Notes: generated by a model from the letters alone, not told the origin. Positions 10,109 through 18,569 are shown, numbered from the stretch's first letter. The stretch is 64,000 nucleotides of DNA from Bacillus sp. THAF10 (GCF_009363695.1 NZ_CP045403.1:2832001-2896000), one strand, 5' to 3'. Numbers and translations are program-made.

Positions 10109-11621
10109 CAATTTCTGGACCGGCAAAATCAGATCCTTCTTTGCGCTCATCATTCCAATATCCGTATCCATAGCCTTGTGGATTGTAATAGCCTTGTGGA
10201 GGCATTTGCGGATAACCATATGGTGCATAACCAAATCCTGCATCTTGACGATAGCCTTGAGGCATGTTGTATCCGTAATCTCCATCAGGATTTGCTCCCG
10301 CATCTTGTTGCGGAGAGTCTCCCATTCCCATTGGTCCAAACCCACTTCCTGGCGCTACAGGTCCCATCGGATAACACGGATAGCCTCCCATTCCCATTGG
10401 CCCCATTCCTGGTCCCATTGGCATTCCTTGTGGCATTCCACCCCCTGGCATTCCCATTTGACCCATTCCTGGCATCATTTGTGGCATTCCCTGCATTCCC
10501 TGCATTCCTTGCATTCCTTGCATTCCTTGCATTCCTTGCATGCCCTCTTGCCCTTGATCTTGAATGCCCATGACGGCTGTTTCCATTTCTTCCTGGCTCA
10601 TTTGCGGCATTTGACCCATCTGCTGCAGCTGTTGCATTTGCTGTAGCCATTGTTGCTGCATTTGACCAGAATCATCTGGAGATTCCTCTCCCTGCATTCC
10701 CATTTGCATTCCTGGCATTTGTGGCATTCCCATTCCTGGGCCACCATGGCCACCATAGCCTGGGCCACCCATTCCTGGCATCATCCCCATTCCTGGACCA
10801 CCATAGCCTGGGCCACCCATTCCTGGCATCATTCCCATTCCTGGACCACCATAGCCTGGGCCACCCATTCCTGGCATCATTCCCATTCCTGGACCACCCC
10901 AGCCTGGAGCTCCCCAACCTGGTCCCCAACCATGATGAGGGTAGCATGGATTTGGTGGGCATAACCCACTACCTGGCATAACCGGTGATACTGGATAACA
11001 TTGCTCCATTGGTGGTTGCTCGGCACCCATCACTTGCTCTGGACTTTCTTCTTTTGGCTTTGGAACATTTGGCATTGCGGCATTGGGCATCTTGGCATTC
11101 GGCATTTTCGTGTTTGGCATTTTGTCATTCGGCATTTTTGCATTCGGCATCTTTGTATTTGGCATTTTAGCATTAGGCATTTTTGTATTCGGCATCTTAG
11201 CATTCGGCATTTTTATGTTTGTCGGTTGCTTTTTAGCCGGAACATTTACATTGAAATAGTTATTCACATCTACTTCAGGAAAATAAGGCTTTAATTGAGG
11301 CATTTTTGGTGTATATGGTGTTTTTGGTGTTTCTTGCACCGGCTGCTCCTTCACAGCTGGTTTTTTTGGCATTTCCTTGTACGGATGTTGCGCTTTTGGT
11401 GCCTGTACTCCCATCACAGGTGCCTCTTTCGTTACACCCATTACCTGGCCTTCTTTTTTAACCGGTACTCCTGCCATTGGCACTTTTATTTTCATTCCAG
11501 GCATAATCATGTCAGGATTGCTTAATTGTGAATTTGATTTCTTTAGTTCTTCAAAATTCACGTTGTATTTCTGGGCAATCTTCCATAATGTATCCCCTTT
11601 TTGGACAATATGGATTTTCAA
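10095..11621 (-). CDS. safA: Spore morphogenetic protein SafA
   Basis: 508 residues. The N-terminal LysM domain (about residues 1-50: IVQKGDTLWKIAQKYN, then PDMIMPGMKIKVP) binds cortex peptidoglycan. The start is a TTG at 11621 with AAGGAGG eight bases upstream, which places the LysM motif at the very N terminus as in known SafA; the frame is open to 11690 without support. After residue 130 come about ten KMPN(A/T/D) pentapeptides, three 16-residue Gly/Met/Pro units, a Gln/Met-rich stretch with (MQG)n, and a Tyr/Gly/Pro-rich tail. SafA directs inner-coat assembly at the cortex-coat interface. B. subtilis SafA is shorter (about 387), so the repeats account for the extra length. Confidence 0.93.
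   Translation of the reverse strand: MKIHIVQKGDTLWKIAQKYNVNFEELKKSNSQLSNPDMIMPGMKIKVPMAGVPVKKEGQVMGVTKEAPVMGVQAPKAQHPYKEMPKKPAVKEQPVQETPKTPYTPKMPQLKPYFPEVDVNNYFNVNVPAKKQPTNIKMPNAKMPNTKMPNAKMPNTKMPNAKMPNDKMPNTKMPNAKMPNAAMPNVPKPKEESPEQVMGAEQPPMEQCYPVSPVMPGSGLCPPNPCYPHHGWGPGWGAPGWGGPGMGMMPGMGGPGYGGPGMGMMPGMGGPGYGGPGMGMMPGMGGPGYGGHGGPGMGMPQMPGMQMGMQGEESPDDSGQMQQQWLQQMQQLQQMGQMPQMSQEEMETAVMGIQDQGQEGMQGMQGMQGMQGMQGMQGMPQMMPGMGQMGMPGGGMPQGMPMGPGMGPMGMGGYPCYPMGPVAPGSGFGPMGMGDSPQQDAGANPDGDYGYNMPQGYRQDAGFGYAPYGYPQMPPQGYYNPQGYGYGYWNDERKEGSDFAGPEIDDES
10484..10546. repeat. 9 bp tandem repeat inside safA
   Basis: About six units of CATTCCTTG (plus strand), encoding (MQG)n in SafA. Prone to copy-number change. 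Confidence 0.85.
10759..10902. repeat. 48 bp tandem repeat inside safA
   Basis: Three near-identical 48-base units begin at 10759, 10807 and 10855 (CCTGGGCCACCCATTCCTGG at each start). They encode the 16-residue unit GGPGMGMMPGMGGPGY. Confidence 0.92.
11071..11212. repeat. 15 bp tandem repeat inside safA (KMPN repeats)
   Basis: Consecutive 15-base units encode KMPNA, KMPNT or KMPND, about ten times, with alternation of Ala and Thr at the fifth position. Confidence 0.9.
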
Positions 11622-11784
11622 GGATGCTCCCTCCTTAGCAAAGTCTCTACAGTCTATGAGTGATTTAGGCATTTTGCCACTATTCTTCACATCAACTTAT
11701 GCGACAAAAGGAAGGTTTATGATTAAAACTATGGACATAGCAGGGGAAAAGCAGATTTTTTTTGTTGCGCCCATTTTTTTAAAA

Positions 11785-11967
11785 AGCTCTTTTCTAAAAA
11801 ATGGTTGCTAAAACCTAAGAAAAAGTCGGCTTTAAGACTTTTTCCAATCTTCGGGCTAAGAAGAATGGCCACGTTTTTAAAATTCCTTCACGAAAAGAGC
11901 ACGACAGCAACGTTGATGACGGGTGTCTTAAAGATACGCAGTAGCAACAAACTTTGCGAAAACAGCC
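11785..11967 (-). repeat. 183 bp dispersed element, copy C (full length, inverted)
   Basis: Read on the minus strand it starts GGCTGTTTTCGCAAAG, keeps GTTGCTGTCGTGCTCTTTTC and the hairpin GAAAAAGTC/GACTTTTTC, and ends TAGCAACC...GAAAAGAGCT. Length is again exactly 183. It is flanked on both sides by T/A-rich TTTAAAAA-like sequence. Confidence 0.88.
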
Positions 11968-11991
11968 TTTAAAAAACTAGATAAAAGCCGC

Positions 11992-12108
11992 TGTTCATTT
12001 CCGCAAATGGCTCCGCATTCTGCTTGGCGATTTATAAGCCTCCTCTCCTATGAATGTGGGGTCTCTAGTCAATCGCTTTAATTCCACGGGAGTCTCCGCG
12101 ATTTTTTA
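11992..12108. repeat. Degenerate copy of a widespread Bacillaceae intergenic palindrome
   Basis: The series GCCGCTGTTCATTTCCGC, CATTCTGCTTGGCG, AGCCTCCTC, GTGGGGTCTC and CCACGGGAGTCTCCGCG follows the order of a roughly 100 bp palindromic repeat that I remember from many Bacillus intergenic regions. This copy has lost much of its symmetry. The match is from memory, not a search. Confidence 0.5.
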
Positions 12109-12187
12109 ATCAAAAGCTAGAAATTTCTCTAAACTTACAATCTTTATTTACTCATAATAATAAAAATGTAAGATTTCCGTGAAAAAA

Positions 12188-12222
12188 TAAACAACCGCAG
12201 CATGTATCAGCCGCGGTTGTTT
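12188..12222 (-). terminator. Terminator of nadA
   Basis: ACAACCGCGG pairs with GCGGTTGT around a 12-base loop directly after the nadA stop, followed by T-rich sequence on the minus strand. Confidence 0.85.
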
Positions 12223-12226
12223 TAAG

Positions 12227-13330
12227 TTAAGCATTAGCCAGCATTTTATCTAGTGCGGCAATTGCCTGTTTTGCAACATATTTTTCTACTTGTATCCTAT
12301 TGATGGCTTCTCCTGATTCAATTGATTCCAATGCCCATAGGAGATGAGGCAGATCGATTCTGTTCATCGTTAAACAAGGACACATATTAGGATTTAATGA
12401 AACAATCTCTTTGTCTGGATGATTCGCTATAATTCGATTCACAAGATTCATTTCCGTCCCAATTGCCCACTTACTACCTGCAGGAGCACTTTCAATAGTT
12501 TCGATTATTTTCTTCGTACTTCCGCTCGCATCACTTTTTTGCACCACTTCCCACGTACACTCTGGATGCACGATAATGTTCATCTCTGGTTCTGTTTCAC
12601 GGAGGTGGCGAATATTTTCAAGCGTAAATTTTTCATGCACCGAGCAGTGCCCTTTCCAAAGAATAACCTTCACTTTCTCTGGGTTTCCTTCAAATTCAAG
12701 CTCATCAGTCAGAGGATTCCACACGGCCATTTCTTCCAGCGGAACACCAAGGTCATAGGCTGTGTTACGTCCTAAGTGCTGATCAGGCAAAAATAATACT
12801 CGCTCTTTTTGTGAAAAAGCCCAATTTACCATTTTATGTGCATTCGATGATGTGACCGTTGCACCTCCACGCTCTCCACAAAAGGCTTTAATTGCTGCAG
12901 TCGAATTGACGTATGTTAACGGAAGCATCGTGTCCCCGAAAACCTCCACTAGCTTTTTCCATGCACGTTCTGTCTGATGAATGTCGGCCATGTCGGCCAT
13001 AGAACAGCCTGCACGCATGTCAGGAAGGACGACTACCTGATTTTCATTTGTTAAGATATCTGCAGTTTCCGCCATAAAGTGCACACCACAAAAAACGATA
13101 TTCGTTGCACTTGTATTTGCTGCCGCTTGCGCAAGCTGCAACGAATCACCAGTAGCATCAGCGAATTCAATGACTTCATCCTTTTGATAATGGTGACCTG
13201 GAATAAAAAGATCGTCCCCGAATTTTTCTTTTATTTCACGGACTCTATTTTTCATGAGTTCCGTTGACATGTTTCGGTATCTCTCTGGCAGCATTCCCTG
13301 TTCTTTTTTTACTAAATCTAATATGTTCAT
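12227..13330 (-). CDS. nadA: Quinolinate synthase
   Basis: 367 residues. NadA condenses iminoaspartate with dihydroxyacetone phosphate to quinolinate using a [4Fe-4S] cluster. Conserved cysteines are visible in the three usual places: MRAGCSM (about residue 109), GHCSVHE, and the C-terminal MCPCLTMN. Other signatures are [25 protein letters not shown] and the [11 protein letters not shown] phosphate-binding strand. The start at 13330 is three bases after the nadC stop. It is last in nadB-nadC-nadA, controlled from the NiaR site upstream of nadB. The adjacent NifS-like desulfurase probably supplies its cluster. Confidence 0.97.
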   Translation of the reverse strand: MNILDLVKKEQGMLPERYRNMSTELMKNRVREIKEKFGDDLFIPGHHYQKDEVIEFADATGDSLQLAQAAANTSATNIVFCGVHFMAETADILTNENQVVVLPDMRAGCSMADMADIHQTERAWKKLVEVFGDTMLPLTYVNSTAAIKAFCGERGGATVTSSNAHKMVNWAFSQKERVLFLPDQHLGRNTAYDLGVPLEEMAVWNPLTDELEFEGNPEKVKVILWKGHCSVHEKFTLENIRHLRETEPEMNIIVHPECTWEVVQKSDASGSTKKIIETIESAPAGSKWAIGTEMNLVNRIIANHPDKEIVSLNPNMCPCLTMNRIDLPHLLWALESIESGEAINRIQVEKYVAKQAIAALDKMLANA

Positions 13331-13333
13331 CTT

Positions 13334-14179
13334 CTACACTCCTTTTGTTCCAACATTAAAGCTAATATCAAGTGATTTAACGGAATGTGTAAGAAAGCCA
13401 AGGGAAATGTAGTCGACTCCAGTATTTCTGTAATCGGCAATGTTCGCAAGCGTTATTCCCCCAGAGGCCTCCGTTATAATACAGTCTGGGACATGGGTGA
13501 TAAGCTCTATTATTTCTTGAGGCGTACGATTATCAAACATAATGATATCTGCGCCGGCTGCAACTGCTTCCCTAACTTGGTCTAGAGATTCCGTTTCCAC
13601 TTCAATTTTGATCATGTGACCAACTTTTGAACGAACTAGCCTGAGAGCTTCCGTAATGGAACCTGCAAATTCGATATGATTATCTTTAATCATCACCCCG
13701 TCATAAAGGCCAAAGCGATGATTTGATCCGCCTCCACAGGTGACAGCATATTTTTCTAGCATTCGAAGCCCAGGTGTGGTTTTTCTTGTATCACAGACCT
13801 TCGTTGTATCACAATTTAAAGTCGCAATCGCTTCTTTAGTTAACGACGCAATTCCGCTTAAGCGCTGAATGAGGTTTAAGGCTACTCGTTCTGCTCCAAG
13901 CAACGCTTTCATTTGTCCCTTTACCTTTGCAATGCTTTCTCCACGTTCTACCCATTCCCCGTCTTTTTTGAATAACGTGATCTCTGAAGTGGAGTCAAAG
14001 AGCCTAAAGGAGGAGGAGATGATTTGCTCTCCCACAAACACCCCAGATTCTTTAGCCATGAATGTCCCTTCTCCTCTATCCTCACAGGTAAATAATGCTT
14101 CTGATGTAAGGTCTCTTTCTCCGATATCTTCTTTATAAAAATGACGCAGCATCTCTTCTAGCATAATGATGTTCAACAC
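13334..14179 (-). CDS. nadC: Nicotinate-nucleotide pyrophosphorylase (carboxylating)
   Basis: 281 residues. NadC makes nicotinate mononucleotide from quinolinate and PRPP. Visible: DIGERDLTSEALF near the N terminus, ERVALNLIQRLSGIA, TRKTTPGLR, GGGSNHRFGLYDGVMIKDNH and the barrel strand EVETESLDQ, then MFDNRTPQE and EASGGITL. The probable start is GTG at 14179 with GAGGGGAGAG just upstream; this overlaps the end of nadB by 47 bases. In-frame TTG 14176 or ATG 14164 are alternatives. The order nadB-nadC-nadA on one transcript is standard for Bacillus. Confidence 0.96.
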   Translation of the reverse strand: MLNIIMLEEMLRHFYKEDIGERDLTSEALFTCEDRGEGTFMAKESGVFVGEQIISSSFRLFDSTSEITLFKKDGEWVERGESIAKVKGQMKALLGAERVALNLIQRLSGIASLTKEAIATLNCDTTKVCDTRKTTPGLRMLEKYAVTCGGGSNHRFGLYDGVMIKDNHIEFAGSITEALRLVRSKVGHMIKIEVETESLDQVREAVAAGADIIMFDNRTPQEIIELITHVPDCIITEASGGITLANIADYRNTGVDYISLGFLTHSVKSLDISFNVGTKGV

Positions 14180-15752
14180 CGTTTCTCTCCCCTCTGTCCT
14201 CCTGCACTTGATGAATAATTCTTTGCTGTTTCCAGCTTTCTTTTGCTAGTGGATAATCTGATCTGTAATGTGCTCCTCTGCTTTCCTCTCTTTCTAAAGC
14301 TGCAAGGGTAATGAGGTAGCACAAATGGAGCATATGGATGATTTCTATTTGTTCTAAGGGAAGTTTGGAGCAAATTAATTCTACTCCTTCCCAATAAGGT
14401 GTAAACGTTCCAAGCCAGCGCTTAAGTGTCAGCAAGCCCTCTTCATTCCTAACAATACCTGCATACTGCATCATCATATGTTGGATTTCAGACTTATTCG
14501 GAAGAGGAACCATTCGTTTATGCCAAATGTCGTTGTTCTCACCTTTTACTTTTGGAGTGTGTTGCCATTTCTTTTCGCTTGATTGGCTCGATTGCAAATG
14601 GTCTGCTAACGTTTTGGAAAAGACAATGGTTTCTAGTAGGGAATTACTAGCAAGTCGATTTGCCCCATGCACCCCATTGCACGCCGCCTCCCCTACTGCA
14701 AATAGTTGTGGAAGGGAGGTTTCGCCATTGATGGTGGTTTGAATCCCACCCATATAAAAGTGAGCACCTGGAACAACCGGTATCCGTTTATTTTTCAAAG
14801 AAATACCATACTTCTGACAAAGTGCGGTGATCGCCGGGAAACGTTGCTCAAAGTTTGTTAAAGTCTCTATATTTAAGAAAACATGCTCGCCATTTTCCAA
14901 CTCATAAAAAATAGCCCTAGATACAACATCTCTCGGAGCTAAATCCTTTAATGGATGAATTCCGTCCATAAACCGTTCGCCTTTACTATTTTCAAGAAAG
15001 GCTCCTTCTCCTCTGACAGCCTCGGAAACAAGTCCGACTGCCTTCCCATCTTTCGAGAGCATGGTTGGATGAAACTGCATAAATTCAAGATCTGCTAGTG
15101 CCGCACCCGCCATATAGGCTAGAGATAAAGCCATCCCTGTGATGCTTGCATTGTTGGAGGTATAAGGATACAACGCACCTGCTCCACCTGTAGCCAATAC
15201 CACAGATTTTGCCCGATACTCTTTTCTCTGCCCTAGGTTATTCATCGTTTGAACGCCAACACAAACCCCTTTTTCTGTTAGAATCTTGATAACGGTTTCA
15301 TGTTCCACAATCGTGACTTTGTCTGATAAGGTCGATTGCAGCCATTCCATGAGAATTTTTCCTGTTTGGTCCCCACCAGCGTGAAGAATTCTTCGTTTAG
15401 AATGAGCCCCTTCCATCCCTAGGGATAAAATTCCTTGTTTATCTTTATCAAATTCCATCCCTTGTTGAATGATTTCTAGTAGCAGCTCAGGCCCCAGCTT
15501 TGTGAGAGCTTCCACCGCTTTTTCGTTATTATGGTAGCAGCCAGCCATGAGTGTATCTTCATAGTGAAGCTGCCAAGAATCAGTATGTTCGATTGCACAA
15601 GCAACCCCGCCTTGTGCAAGAAAAGAATTATTATCGCTTTTACTCGACTTTGTGAAAATAATCACATTCATTTGCTCACTAGAATAATTTGCGGTCAATA
15701 AAGCGGAAAGTCCACTTCCGACTACAATGACATCCGGCTTTTGTGTAGACAC
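14133..15752 (-). CDS. nadB: L-aspartate oxidase
   Basis: 539 residues from a GTG start at 15752 that has a perfect AGGAGG seven bases upstream. NadB oxidises aspartate to iminoaspartate with FAD. Visible: the dinucleotide-binding VVGSGLSALLTA at the N terminus, SFLAQGGVACA, the HAGGDQTGKILMEWL segment, LATGGAGALYPYTSN, EFMQFHPTML, RGEGAFLEN, the active-site ALRDVV-type segment (here DLAPRDVVSRAI), and GAHFYMGGIQT. It is first gene of the nadBCA operon and divergent from the desulfurase gene, sharing one NiaR operator. Confidence 0.96.
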   Translation of the reverse strand: MSTQKPDVIVVGSGLSALLTANYSSEQMNVIIFTKSSKSDNNSFLAQGGVACAIEHTDSWQLHYEDTLMAGCYHNNEKAVEALTKLGPELLLEIIQQGMEFDKDKQGILSLGMEGAHSKRRILHAGGDQTGKILMEWLQSTLSDKVTIVEHETVIKILTEKGVCVGVQTMNNLGQRKEYRAKSVVLATGGAGALYPYTSNNASITGMALSLAYMAGAALADLEFMQFHPTMLSKDGKAVGLVSEAVRGEGAFLENSKGERFMDGIHPLKDLAPRDVVSRAIFYELENGEHVFLNIETLTNFEQRFPAITALCQKYGISLKNKRIPVVPGAHFYMGGIQTTINGETSLPQLFAVGEAACNGVHGANRLASNSLLETIVFSKTLADHLQSSQSSEKKWQHTPKVKGENNDIWHKRMVPLPNKSEIQHMMMQYAGIVRNEEGLLTLKRWLGTFTPYWEGVELICSKLPLEQIEIIHMLHLCYLITLAALEREESRGAHYRSDYPLAKESWKQQRIIHQVQEDRGERNGVEHHYARRDAASFL

Positions 15753-15773
15753 AAAAAAACCTCCTGTATACAT

Positions 15774-15818
15774 AAGTGTCTTGACACCTATATTTACATA
15801 TTTTTATACTTATGACAA
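15774..15818. promoter_or_regulatory. Shared NiaR operator and overlapping divergent nad promoters
   Basis: A perfect palindrome GTGTC-TT-GACAC at 15776-15787 fits the NiaR (YrxA) box. Plus-strand promoter: -35 TTGACA (15781-15786), 18-base spacer, -10 TATACT (15805-15810); the operator covers its -35. Minus-strand promoter for nadB: -35 TTGTCA (15818-15813), 16-base spacer, -10 TAAATA (15796-15791). The two promoters overlap face to face. A weaker half site TATGACAAG lies at 15811-15819. Confidence 0.75.
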
Positions 15819-15880
15819 GAGTTTTTTACAGATTGAAAGTTTACCAGCTTTCACTTCTGAATCAGGAAGGAGATTTTCGA

Positions 15881-17023
15881 ATGATTTATTTAGATTATGC
15901 TGCCACCACTCCTATGTCGAAAGAAGCACTTGACGTGTATCAGCAGGTAGCAACAACCTACTATGCTAACAGCAGCAGTTTGCATGATAGTGGCAGTAAA
16001 TCCTCTCAACTTCTAGAAACGTGCCGTAGTGAATTTGCCAGAATGATTTCCGGTAAAAAAGAGGGGGTCTATTTTACAAGTGGAGGCAGCGAAGCAAACT
16101 ATCTTGCCATCCGATCCCTATTAAAAGGAAATAATCAAAAAGGCAAGCATATCATCAGTACGGGAGTGGAACACTCGTCCATCCATCATTTACTTGAGGC
16201 ATTAAAAAAAGATGGCTATGAAATTAGCTTTCTTCCGCTTGATCAACATGGACTAATCTCCCTCACTCACTTAAAAAAAGTCATTCGTAAGGATACTTGT
16301 CTTGTTTCCGTTCACTGTATAAATTCTGAAACGGGAATCATTCAGCCTCTTGAAGCAATTGGAAAGATCCTAGAACAGGAAAATATCCTCTTTCATAGCG
16401 ATTGTGTGCAGGCTTTTGGTAAAATACCAATAGATGTGGAAAAATGGAAGCTAACAAGTCTCTCTGTTTCTTCTCACAAGCTTTATGGTCCTAAAGGGGT
16501 CGGGGCATTATACATCGCCCCAGAAGCTTCGTGGAGGCCGGTTTATGAAGGAACTACTCATGAAAAGGGCATGCGTCCTGGAACCGTTGATATTCCAGGA
16601 ATTGCAGCATTCCTTACTGCTGCCCAACAGGCTGAACAAACAAGAGAGGAACGACAACAAATTTATAAAGCACTAAGGAGTTCTTTTTCTAAAAAGCTTA
16701 AAGAGCTAGGTTTGCCTATAGAAATAGAAGGAGAGCAAGGGAAGAGCTTGCCACAAATTATTGGGCTAAGAATTCCTGGTATGGAAGGACAGCATGTCAT
16801 GTTAGAATGCAACCGAAAAGGCATCGCCATTTCTACAGGAAGTGCCTGTCAGGTAGGCACACAATCTCCTTCAAGAACGATGCTGGCAACTGGAAAAACA
16901 CCAAACCAAGCAAGAGAATTTATTCGGGTCTCCTTTGGCAAAGATACAACCATAACGGATTTGGAAGCACTTGTCCTTGCGTTTAAGGAAATCCTGGAAG
17001 ATTGGATGAAAAGGAGCGGCTAA
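15881..17023 (+). CDS. nifS: NifS-type cysteine desulfurase for NAD synthesis
   Basis: 380 residues starting MIYLDYAATTP at 15881, with AGGAAGGAGA upstream; the longer frame from 15812 lacks a site. PLP enzyme of the NifS/IscS class: GGSEANYLA, the PLP-lysine motif SSHKLYGPKG, and the active cysteine in STGSACQVG. It releases sulfur from cysteine for Fe-S assembly. In B. subtilis the equivalent gene (nifS/nadS) sits beside nadBCA and is required to mature NadA; the same arrangement and shared operator here make that role likely. It is followed after three bases by niaR. Confidence 0.93.
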   Translation: MIYLDYAATTPMSKEALDVYQQVATTYYANSSSLHDSGSKSSQLLETCRSEFARMISGKKEGVYFTSGGSEANYLAIRSLLKGNNQKGKHIISTGVEHSSIHHLLEALKKDGYEISFLPLDQHGLISLTHLKKVIRKDTCLVSVHCINSETGIIQPLEAIGKILEQENILFHSDCVQAFGKIPIDVEKWKLTSLSVSSHKLYGPKGVGALYIAPEASWRPVYEGTTHEKGMRPGTVDIPGIAAFLTAAQQAEQTREERQQIYKALRSSFSKKLKELGLPIEIEGEQGKSLPQIIGLRIPGMEGQHVMLECNRKGIAISTGSACQVGTQSPSRTMLATGKTPNQAREFIRVSFGKDTTITDLEALVLAFKEILEDWMKRSG

Positions 17024-17026
17024 GAG

Positions 17027-17563
17027 ATGAATCAAGATAAAAAAGTACTAGGAGAAGAACGGAGAAACCTGCTCCTGCAATGGCTACAAAATGAGGATAA
17101 ACCCTTAACAGGCGGGGAACTTGCATCCCGGACAAATGTCAGTAGACAGGTGATTGTCCAGGACATTTCTCTGTTAAAAGCAAAAAACGAGCCAATCATG
17201 GCAACAAGCCAAGGCTATGTCTATATGAAGCCTTACGGGGAAACAATTAAGAAGGATAGAATCATTGTTTCCTACCATGAACCTCAACAAACGGAGGAAG
17301 AGCTGTACATACTAGTCGATCATGGAGTGACTGTGAAGGATGTACGCATTGAGCATCCTGTTTATGGGGATTTAAATGCTTCTGTGATGGTGAGCACCAG
17401 GGCGGAAGTAGATGCCTTCATTCGAAAAATTAAACAAACAAATGCCTCCTATCTTTCCCAGCTGACCGATGGAACACACCTTCATACAATTGAAGCAGAT
17501 TCTGTTGAAAAGCTAGATGCTGCATGTGCAGCTTTAAAAGAGGCTGGCATGATTGTAGAATAG
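17027..17563 (+). CDS. niaR: NAD biosynthesis repressor NiaR (YrxA)
   Basis: 178 residues. Winged helix-turn-helix at about 13-70 (LTGGELASRTNVSRQVIVQDISLL), then the 3H domain (about 80-178), whose conserved histidines appear in DHGVTVKD, IEHPVYGD, and DGTHLHTIE. NiaR binds nicotinic acid and represses nadBCA and its own operon. It lies three bases after nifS and is controlled by the palindrome at 15776, so it is autoregulated. Length and domain order match the family. A strong terminator follows. Confidence 0.94.
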   Translation: MNQDKKVLGEERRNLLLQWLQNEDKPLTGGELASRTNVSRQVIVQDISLLKAKNEPIMATSQGYVYMKPYGETIKKDRIIVSYHEPQQTEEELYILVDHGVTVKDVRIEHPVYGDLNASVMVSTRAEVDAFIRKIKQTNASYLSQLTDGTHLHTIEADSVEKLDAACAALKEAGMIVE

Positions 17564-17566
17564 AAG

Positions 17567-17600
17567 AAGGATGAACCTGACGCAAGGTTCATCCTTTTTA
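17567..17600 (+). terminator. Terminator of nifS-niaR
   Basis: Perfect 11-base stem (AAGGATGAACC with GGTTCATCCTT) followed by TTTTTA. Confidence 0.95.
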
Positions 17601-17602
17601 TT

Positions 17603-17699
17603 GGCTGTTTTCGCATACTTTGTTGCTACTGCGTATAGTTAAGACTTCCGTAATCAACGTTGCTGTCGAGTTTCAGCAACCATTCTTTAGAAAAGAGCC
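17603..17699 (+). repeat. Dispersed element, copy D (internally deleted, 97 bp)
   Basis: Both ends are intact (GGCTGTTTTCGCATAC and TAGAAAAGAGCC with GTTGCT/AGCAAC inside), but the middle jumps from GTTGCTGTCG to the right terminal repeat, removing about 86 bases including the internal hairpin. It lies between the niaR terminator and the pheA stop. Confidence 0.88.
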
Positions 17700-17702
17700 T
17701 GC

Positions 17703-18569
17703 TTATTTTATGATATAGCTAGAATATTTTCCTAAAACCTTGACAGAACAGCCTAACGCCTCGAGCTCCTCCATTGCTGGTGGCAGAAGCGGATGATCCA
17801 CTTTTTCGTTCACATCAATAATGAAGAAATAGTTGCCAAGGCCCGTTTTCATCGGACGAGATTCGATTTTTGAGAGATTTAGCTTTCTCCAAGCAAAGAC
17901 GGAAAGTACTTGATGTAGTGCACCAGAATGGTCAGTTGGAAGTGTCACCATCATGGTCGTTTTCTCTCCAGCACTCTTGTACGTCTCACTAGCGATACTC
18001 GCTGTTTCGTCTTTATGCAAGACAATAAACTTTGTATGATTGTTATCGTAATCATGAACGTTTTCCTGTAATACCGCAAGCTTGTACTCTTTTGCAGCAA
18101 GGGAATTCGCAATGCACGCTGCCTTTTTAGAAAGTCGGTGTTCGGCAATGAGCTTTGCCGCAGCAGCAGTAGAAGAAGTCGTTTCATACACCGCATTTGG
18201 ATAGGTTTTATGTAAATATTTATGGCACTGTGCTATCGCATGAGAATGAGAATAGATGACCTCTATTTCTCCTCCCTTTTTCAGTAAATCTGGATGCACT
18301 AAAAGATGCTGACTAATTGGGATGGTAAGCTCTCCGATAATCGGTAATGGGCAGTCATGAATTAAATAATCTAATGTGACATTTACAGATCCCTCAATTG
18401 CGTTTTCAAGAGGCACAACGGCGGCCTCTACCTTCCCCTCCATAACCGCATCCATACACTCGGGAATGGTGGCAAAAGCCTTTTTCTTGCTGGAAGGAAA
18501 AAACTTCGATACTGCCATATCTGTAAATGTAGCAACTGGCCCTAAAAATCCAATCTGTGATGGTGTCAT
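17703..18569 (-). CDS. pheA: Prephenate dehydratase
   Basis: 288 residues. PheA converts prephenate to phenylpyruvate in phenylalanine synthesis. Catalytic domain 1-185 with IGFLGPVATFT, VVPLENAIEGSVN, ISQHLLVHP, SHSHAIAQC and SSTAAAAKLIA; C-terminal ACT domain (about 200-285) with the feedback motif ESRPMKTGLGNYFFIID. The usual catalytic Thr-Arg-Phe triplet reads Thr-Lys-Phe here (NHTKFIVL). No chorismate mutase domain is fused. It lies 43 bases after pheB and both follow obg, as in B. subtilis. Confidence 0.95.
   Translation of the reverse strand: MTPSQIGFLGPVATFTDMAVSKFFPSSKKKAFATIPECMDAVMEGKVEAAVVPLENAIEGSVNVTLDYLIHDCPLPIIGELTIPISQHLLVHPDLLKKGGEIEVIYSHSHAIAQCHKYLHKTYPNAVYETTSSTAAAAKLIAEHRLSKKAACIANSLAAKEYKLAVLQENVHDYDNNHTKFIVLHKDETASIASETYKSAGEKTTMMVTLPTDHSGALHQVLSVFAWRKLNLSKIESRPMKTGLGNYFFIIDVNEKVDHPLLPPAMEELEALGCSVKVLGKYSSYIIK

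Larger units (their letters stand above)
11622..12226. other. Gene-free stretch between safA and nadA
   Basis: 605 bases hold the safA upstream region, a full-length inverted copy of the dispersed element (11785-11967), a degenerate Bacillaceae-type palindromic repeat (11992-12108) and the nadA terminator. A CATAGACT hexamer-plus upstream of safA resembles a sigmaE -10 box, but I could not match a -35 box. Confidence 0.7.

Noticed and set aside
9125..10345. Long version of the kinase-like protein (406 residues)
   Set aside because: The extra N-terminal 79 residues are the out-of-frame translation of the safA repeat tail.
10088..10981. Plus-strand open frames rich in His/Ser/Leu repeats opposite safA
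   Set aside because: They are shadows of the safA repeats; the minus-strand LysM protein with a strong ribosome site explains the region.
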